This document shows positions 57,980 through 64,000 of a stretch of DNA of 64,000 nucleotides, one piece after another. Source of the stretch: Cloeon dipterum (Eukaryota; Arthropoda; Insecta; Ephemeroptera; Baetidae); assembly GCF_949628265.1 (NCBI RefSeq), contig NC_088786.1:39329681-39393680 (forward strand), written 5' to 3'. The translations under genes and the position numbers were made by a program. How positions within the stretch are numbered: position 1 is the stretch's first letter; every line of letters starts with the position of its first letter. The notes beneath the pieces are model-generated. The model searched no databases and was not told the DNA's origin. It was given only the letters and a program-made list of their open reading frames with translations.

Positions 57980-60257
57980 TTTAAAATTTATTATTCTTTA
58001 AATTCTATAAATTTCGCTTGAAATAAAACAACCCTATGAATTAACAGCCATTATGCTGGGTATAAAATATTTTTAAATAATGACAAAGCCAATTATTAAG
58101 CTCTCGCACACCGAATTATATTTTTTATTTAATTTAATAAAAAGAAAAAAACAGTAACGTGTGTAGTAATAATTTTATTTAATTAATTTGTGTTATAATT
58201 AAAAATACCTTCGGAAATTTAACCAATTTTTTTCCTCGTCCTACGAATCCGGTGTAAATCTGCGAGCAAAAAGGGTTTGGAATGCTTTTAATATTAAGGA
58301 AAAGGAATGTGTGCGGCTGCATGGCTGTACAGCAATATATATTTCGAGGGGATAAATCGCTGCGCTGCGCTCGGGGCTGGTAACCCTGCGTCCGTTTCTC
58401 TGCATGTGATAATTTATGTGCGCCAGCAATATGATATATTTTCTCTCGGTCGTGTGTGTTGCCCCGCAGATTTCGGGCCCGCAGATTTATCAGAGAGAGC
58501 GAGCAGCGAGGAAAAAGGCATTCTAGAGCTGTTTCCTATAAATTCTCTGGCGCAAAGAAGGAGCAGGAGAGCGAGAGAAGAGGCCTTTTAGTCATCTCCT
58601 TGCTGATTTATGCTCCTCTCAGCACTGCATGCGTCCCTTCCCAAAATCCGGGATAGAAAAATCGGAAAAATCCTTCTTTTTTCTGGATTTGTGCGGACTA
58701 AATAATTTTTTATTAATTGCAGGACGGAAAAAAATAATTTTGAAGGGTCGTTTTATTAATTCCTTGACTTTTGCAATTTTTAAAAATTCACACAGCCCCA
58801 AAAAAATCGTTGGAAAATTTTTAAAAACACGAATTTTCACCAAATCTCAAGATTTTAATTAAATTTTTAAAATTCCATCAATGCCTGGAAATGTTTCCCC
58901 CTTAAATTAATCATTTTTTGATTTTTTTTTTAACTAAAAAATAAAATAAAGAGCCAAAATCCATCGTTTTTCCCTTTTCTGCAGTGGAAATGGGGTTCCT
59001 GCCGACTCCTGACAATTCGCTTGCCTTTTGTTAGCCAGCCGCTTGTTATTTATGGAATTTTTAACTTGTTTAACGTTCAAATATTTATGTAAGCCGTGTG
59101 TTTTAGCGGCGTGGCGGTGGCGGTCGCTCGGCAGAAATCTCGCCGCGCGGCGGCGTCGACGGAGAAAGATCAAAAGTCTTTTATTTCTCCCTTGTCCGCC
59201 GGCGGGCGGGCGGGCGAAAACCCGGCTGCTTTTTCAGCCGAGGGATGGAGAGAAAATTTTGTTTACACTCTGCAATAATTATGAGAACGAGAGAAGCTGC
59301 TGGCTGCTCGGCTACATTCGGAATTAAGCTGCTTGTCTTCTCCATTACACAATTTCCAGCCCGCTGTTTACTTTGTCTGTGGTTTTCCTCTTGTTTTTCA
59401 AGCTGCTACATGATACCGAAATTTAAATACTATTTTTGGTCTTGAATAAAAACTCTTCCTCGGTGCACGTGTGATTTTTAATGGCGGAATAATGTCCCGC
59501 GGCTTGCAAGAGCACTCGTTTTTATTTTTAGCCACCTGCGGTCAGACATAACAACGAACAATGGCGCACCTTTCGTCTCTAGCTATTCTTGAAACTTGCA
59601 CGAACATACGTGCTTTATTCTCGGTTTTTTGCGCCTCCACCTCCACGGAGAAGCGTGCTGACGAGGATATACGAGCAAAAGAGCATCCAACAATGAGAAA
59701 TTAAAAATAAAAGCCATGGTAGTATGAAGAAAATGTAAAAAATTCGCAGATTTAAAGACAGGATTAAAGAACCGCCATATTTTTTATAATCATTTTTAAT
59801 CAATTTTATACCAATTAGACAGCAAATAACGGTATTTAGATCAAAAATCGCATTTAAAACGGCTTAATCAAAGCAATTTCCGTTATTTTCTGAAAATTCT
59901 TTGCGAATTTTCTGAAATTCTCAGCCATTCGTGCGTGGTGCTGCCTCCTGGCGTCATTTTCCCGCCAAGCTGCGTCAAATACGTGCCGCGGCTTGCATAC
60001 CCCTCCCACTCCTGCCTGCTCCGGCCGGACTGGAGCGCCACGCCCCCTTCTCATCATGTGTTGTTGCAGCTGCAGCGAAGTAACAACACTGTGTCAGCGA
60101 TAAATGTATTGATTTTCGTCATTATTTCGTAATAATTTGGGCCGAAGTCCCATGATTTGACCGCAGCTCGGTGCAAAAGCTGTAAATTCAGGTTCGAGAG
60201 CAGAATTTCGTGTGTTTTGTCGAGCTTTTAATTAATTTATTTGCCGCAGACAATAAG
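57980..60257. other. Non-coding; probable promoter and 5' UTR of BORCS5 at its right end
   Basis: 57,980-59,080 is AT-rich. 59,100-59,230 is a GC-rich patch (poly Arg/Ala frames, not supported). 59,935-60,250 is the likely promoter/leader of BORCS5. A pyrimidine tract ending TTTGCCGCAG at 60,249 just before the start codon could be the acceptor of a 5' UTR intron. Confidence 0.4.
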
Positions 60258-63200
60258 ATGGGGAACGAGCACAGCAACCAGCAGCCTGGCCAGCCGACCC
60301 GTTCCAAGTCGCTCACGAGGACGGGCAGCAAGGGCCCTGAGCCCGACCTTCAGGACGACCCCGGCAGGTCGGCGTCGCCAGGGCCCAGCGTGTGTTCGGA
60401 CTCGGAACTGCCCTACATTTCCTACACGGTCAGCAGACCGATCGGAGGTGATTTTCTGCAATTCCAAAGGGTCCTCTTAACTAAATTAACTGTCAGACTC
60501 GCCGAAACTGCAGCCGAAGCATTTGCAGCGTGGAAAATCGGCCACTTCGTCGCCGGTGCGGACGCGGCAGCCGCTGCTGGCGGCCAAATCGGTGCAGAGC
60601 AGGATCCGACCGGCCAGTTTCCCCAATAAAACGACCAAGGCTCACACCATTGTGGTTGTCAAGCCTGCGCTCGAGAATAATGACCTCGAGGCCGACGAGG
60701 ATCAGCTCCGATTGAGGGTATTTTTCGTGTCCTTTGATTTTTTTTTAATGCCTTAGGTTAATTATTTTTGTAATTATTTTTTTATGATTTGAACTTGCAG
60801 AATTTATCGAGTAGTATTCGCCAGAATTTCCTAGATGTTTTCCCCAATTTTGTGAGTGCTTTTTGATGCATTTTTTAATTTTACCACCATTATAAGAATT
60901 TAGATACTAATTTTTTTATTTCACTGCCAGTCAACGCCCATGTTTCTGCCGATAATGCGAGGGACCCTGAACCTTCCGGCTGCCAGGGACCCTGAGGTGC
61001 TGGAGAGACTGGACCCTGGCGGCCTGGTCGCCCTGGGCTCGCGTTACCAACAGTATTTGGCCAACTGTGCCGACATGGTCGCCGCTGAGCAAAACCAGCT
61101 CACCGGCAGAGTCAAAGAGGTTTGTTAATATTAATTTTATTGTATTTTTTTAACTTGAAAATTAAATATTTCATTTTAATAAAAATCTTTGCCAAGAATC
61201 GCGAAATTTTGGTGAAAAATAGCATCAAAAACCGTTCAGGAGCGGATCTCAGGTCGGGGTACCCTGAAAAAGGTCGCTAGGGTACCGCAGGTCGAAGCCC
61301 CGTCCGAGACGCGTCTAATGAGGGGTCGTAGGTGACGATCAGACGAACGGCCGAATTTTAAGAAAAATAAATCGTTTTCGCCTGTTGCAAAGCTGAAAAA
61401 CAGGAAAAAATTCATTTTAATTTTTCTATGGGAGTAAAAAATCTGAAAATTGTTTTCCAGACCGGCAAAAGTCCCGCGCGTGCGGTGGAGTTAGTTAAAC
61501 CATTCAATTTTTCTGTGTTTTGAAAAAATCACAATTTTTCAATTTTCAATGAGAAAGTGAAAATCACGTTTTTTAAACTTTAAAATTTATCTCCTAGGAT
61601 TTTGATTCGATTGGCTCGAATTTAGTCTTAAAATTATCCCTGATAAATTTCGCGTTGACTGATGAGCCATTTTCGAATTTTTGTGCTGGACTGGAGATAT
61701 AGGAAGCGAAAATCTTGTTAAAAAAGCGAAATAAATTCGTAAAAATTCTAAAAATGTTCCGATATTTAAAAATCTTACATGGACGAACGCGCCTCATCAA
61801 GAGGTATCGATTGGTACCGGAATCGGCTCCGTCAGGCCCATAGGGCCCCGCCTGGGCCCCGAAAACCAAAATTTGTAATGTCACAAATTTCATTTTCCGC
61901 TAAAAATTAATAACTCGGCTCCTATGGTTCGTAGAATTAAAAACTAAAGTTTATCAGACTCTTCTTGAAATTTTGCGTCTTTTTGACCCGTTTGAAGCCG
62001 CCACAAATGCCCCCGCCAAAATTTTGCGCCATTTTTTAAGGTTTTGGAATTTCAAAATTAAATCGTGATCAAAGAACAGTTCAATTTCAGATTTTTTTTG
62101 CTTGATTTCGATTTCTCTCGATGTAATATATAAATTAGTGCCAATTTTCAGGGAAAAATCCCTAAATTTTTAGATAAAACGTCGTTTTACAGTAGGGAAC
62201 AGCGCTTGGAAAAACCTGAAAAAATTAATTTTAATTTTTCTATGGGCACGAAAAATGTAATAATTGTTTTCCAGACCGGTAATGGTCCTGCGCGTGCGGT
62301 GGAGTCAGTTAAACACTCGAATTTTGCTGCGTTTTGAGAAATTCACAAATTTTCAATTCAAAAATTGGAAAAAATCATGTTTTTCAAAGTTCAAAATGTA
62401 TCTCCACCTAGGTTTTCGATTGGATCGGCTCGAATTAATTCTTAAAGTGATCTCAGATAAATTCCTCGTCGACTGAGGAGCCAATTTTTGTCCTCGACCG
62501 GTATTCATTGATAATTTTGAATTTTTCAAAAATTAGGATGAAATAAATTCGTGAAAATTTTAAAAATATTCCAATTTTGTAAAATTGCACACTGGCGGAT
62601 GCGCCTCATCAAGAGGCGTCGATTGGTACCCGAATCGGCGCCGTCGGGCCCATAGGGCCCCGCCTGGGCCCCGAAAACCAAAATTTGGAATGTCACAAAT
62701 CGCGTTTTTTCGACTTTCAAAATTAGTAACTCGGCTTCTATAGGTTGTACGACGGAAAACCAAAGTTTGTCAGACTCGTCATAAAATTCTGCGTCTTTTA
62801 GAGTCAGTCACTGCCGCCGCCAATGCCCCCCGAAATCTTCAATATTTTTTTAACTTATGAACAGCTCAATTTCAGATATTTTTCGCTTGATATTGATCAC
62901 TCTCGATGCGATATATCAAAGAAAATGAGATTTTGAGGAAAATTTCCCTAAATTGTGAAATAAATCATGGCTTTACTGCAGGAAACAGTGCTTGGAAAAC
63001 GGGAAAAAAATAATTTTGATTTTTCTACAGTTTTGAGTTAGAAAATTAATTATTCGAGGAGAATTGGCAATAATTCTGACCTGAATTTAAATTAAGAATT
63101 AATTTTTAATGACACTTTATTTAAAAATCTAATTTGCAGATCGACTCAGGGTTGAACCGGCTGATGGGGAACCTGAGCGAGCGGCAAAAGCGGTTCGCCA

Positions 63201-63355
63201 AGCTGGCCGAGAAGTTGAGCAAAGTGCACGAAGTGTCGAGCCAGCTGAACCGGTGCCACTCGCTGCTCAACCACCTGATCGAGAGCATGGAGACGCTGAA
63301 CAACTCGCTGCCCATCGACGACCGGCTCGAGCCCTTCGTCTGGACCACGGGCTGA
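60258..63355 (+). CDS. BORCS5: BORC complex subunit 5 (BORCS5, myrlysin)
   Basis: Exons: 60258-60447, 60497-60717, 60801-60851, 60931-61119, 63140-63355 (TGA), joined frame 288 aa, or 271 aa without the 51-nt third exon. The protein starts MGNEHSNQQ, an N-myristoylation signal (Gly2, small residue at position 6) that anchors BORC to the lysosome membrane. Recognisable BORCS5 blocks: SDSELPYISYTVSRPIGDSP (spanning exons 1-2), AHTIVVVKPALE, MFLPIMRGTLNLPA, ARDPEVLERLDP, then a C-terminal coiled-coil helix (SERQKRFAKLAEKL...) ending RLEPFVWTTG. In animals BORC recruits Arl8 and kinesin so that lysosomes move outward. The first intron is only 49 nt. AATAAA lies at 63479-63484. Confidence 0.93.
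60801..60851 (+). other. BORCS5: BORCS5 candidate cassette exon (51 nt)
   Basis: Bordered by AACTTGCAG and TTT|GTGAGT, 17 codons (NLSSSIRQNFLDVFPNF), phase 0 at both ends. Known BORCS5 proteins pass directly from the segment matching exon 2 to that matching exon 4, so this exon looks like an insertion and may be optional. Confidence 0.6.
61120..63139. repeat. BORCS5 last intron: tandem R5 repeats
   Basis: Two head-to-tail units of about 0.8 kb (61,390-62,190 and 62,190-62,985) share TTTTCCAGACCGG, GCGCGTGCGGTGGAGT, TCATCAAGAGG, and CATAGGGCCCCGCCTGGGCC. The part at 61,235-61,300 (GGGGTACCCTGAAAAAGGTC) also matches the end of R5 copy 1 at 51.7 kb. The repeats account for most of the intron. 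Confidence 0.8.
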
Positions 63356-63478
63356 ACCTTTAAGACAAAAACCAACATAAAAACAAGACTCTTCCTCTAG
63401 TCGACAACTGTGACGAAAAAATAGTTCGTTTCATTGTTTGCTCACTCGCATCTGAAATTTATTTTTTTCCTTCCTTGA

Positions 63479-63484
63479 AATAAA
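63479..63484 (+). terminator. BORCS5: BORCS5 poly(A) signal
   Basis: AATAAA 124 nt after the stop codon, followed by T-rich sequence. Confidence 0.75.
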
Positions 63485-64000
63485 ACGCTGGAAAATAATT
63501 TAATTTCTGGCCTTTTTATTTATTGCTAGAATTATATAAAAAGATTACATAATAATACAATCAGTCTCCTTTGGATCAGAGATTTTCTTATCATTGCGTT
63601 AAAAGGGCTAAGGCAGAAATCCACATCTACGCTCTTAAAAGATTAAAAAACCGATTTTTTTAAACTAAAAGTTGCACTACCAGAATTTCGTACATATCTT
63701 ACACCAACAAACCCGTCATAAACTCTGTTTCGACAATTTTGGTCCGAACCAAATATAAATAATCCCAGGGCACGCCCTTCTCTATAGTTTAAAGGACATG
63801 TCAATCAAAAACTTTTTTAATTAAATTTTTGAAGCATAACAATCGGAAAATCAGAATCGCGTTGGAATTTTTTCAATCGGATGAAAATTTCTTGATGTTC
63901 AGACGCCATTTTTTTCAGGGTCGATCGATTTTCTGGGCTGTAATTTTATTCTAAACACTTCATATTGTGTTTCAAACAGTAACGAAGCAAAAAAATAATT
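63485..64000. other. AT-rich non-coding flank
   Basis: No exon, repeat arm or RNA gene is supported up to the end of the window. Confidence 0.4.

Noticed and set aside
60210..60257. Upstream in-frame start for BORCS5 (MCFVELL...)
   Set aside because: It would bury the MGNEHSN myristoylation start that defines the family and crosses a likely 5' UTR acceptor at 60,249.

Overview
The window is nuclear DNA of an invertebrate, most likely an insect or other arthropod. It is AT-rich, its genes are split by short GT-AG introns (about 49-70 nt in many cases), the promoters are arthropod-like (TATA plus Inr-like sequence), it carries non-LTR retrotransposon and foldback/MITE repeats, and the one clearly recognisable gene (BORCS5) is of metazoan type. 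The species cannot be fixed from sequence alone.

Region 1 (about 1-37,400) is a dense array of leucine-rich-repeat (LRR) genes. Five genes, called M1-M5 here, lie on the minus strand at 3,427-16,052. Five intact genes (P1-P4 and P6) and one decayed copy (P5) lie on the plus strand at 17,474-37,380. A truncated plus-strand copy (P0) sits at about 2,281-2,821. I rebuilt all exons by hand from splice sites and reading phase. The M and P sets look like two branches of one family. Both have an exon of 338 nt (or close to it) entered in phase 0 and left in phase 2, the same LRR core and the same C-terminal helical/LRR block. No signal peptide or membrane segment is apparent, so the proteins look intracellular. 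I do not recognise a named family and give no molecular function. The P genes share a promoter module (a 14-bp palindrome 23 bp upstream of TATAAAA, start to start), a poly(A) signal that overlaps the stop codon, and a short intron whose retention would give a near-constant alternative C-terminus. Sequence sharing between copies is mosaic, which suggests gene conversion. A 5'-truncated non-LTR retrotransposon with a 13-bp target duplication split the P2-P3 spacer after it was duplicated.

Region 2 (about 37,400-60,200) is mostly non-coding. It is rich in foldback elements of at least five families. Two families have clear target duplications (AATT and TTTAAA). Several carry TGCGCATGCG, CACGTG and TGACGTCA motifs, so they resemble mobile promoter modules. 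Two or three candidate first exons of one or more minus-strand genes (near 51.9 kb, 50.6 kb and 40.4 kb) have good splice donors, but their downstream exons cannot be found here.

Region 3 (60,258-63,484) is BORCS5 (myrlysin), a subunit of the BORC complex that couples lysosomes to Arl8/kinesin. It is rebuilt from five exons, with a 49-nt first intron, a 51-nt in-frame candidate cassette exon, and a 2-kb last intron built largely from two tandem copies of a repeat. Everything to the right of it is AT-rich, with no gene seen.
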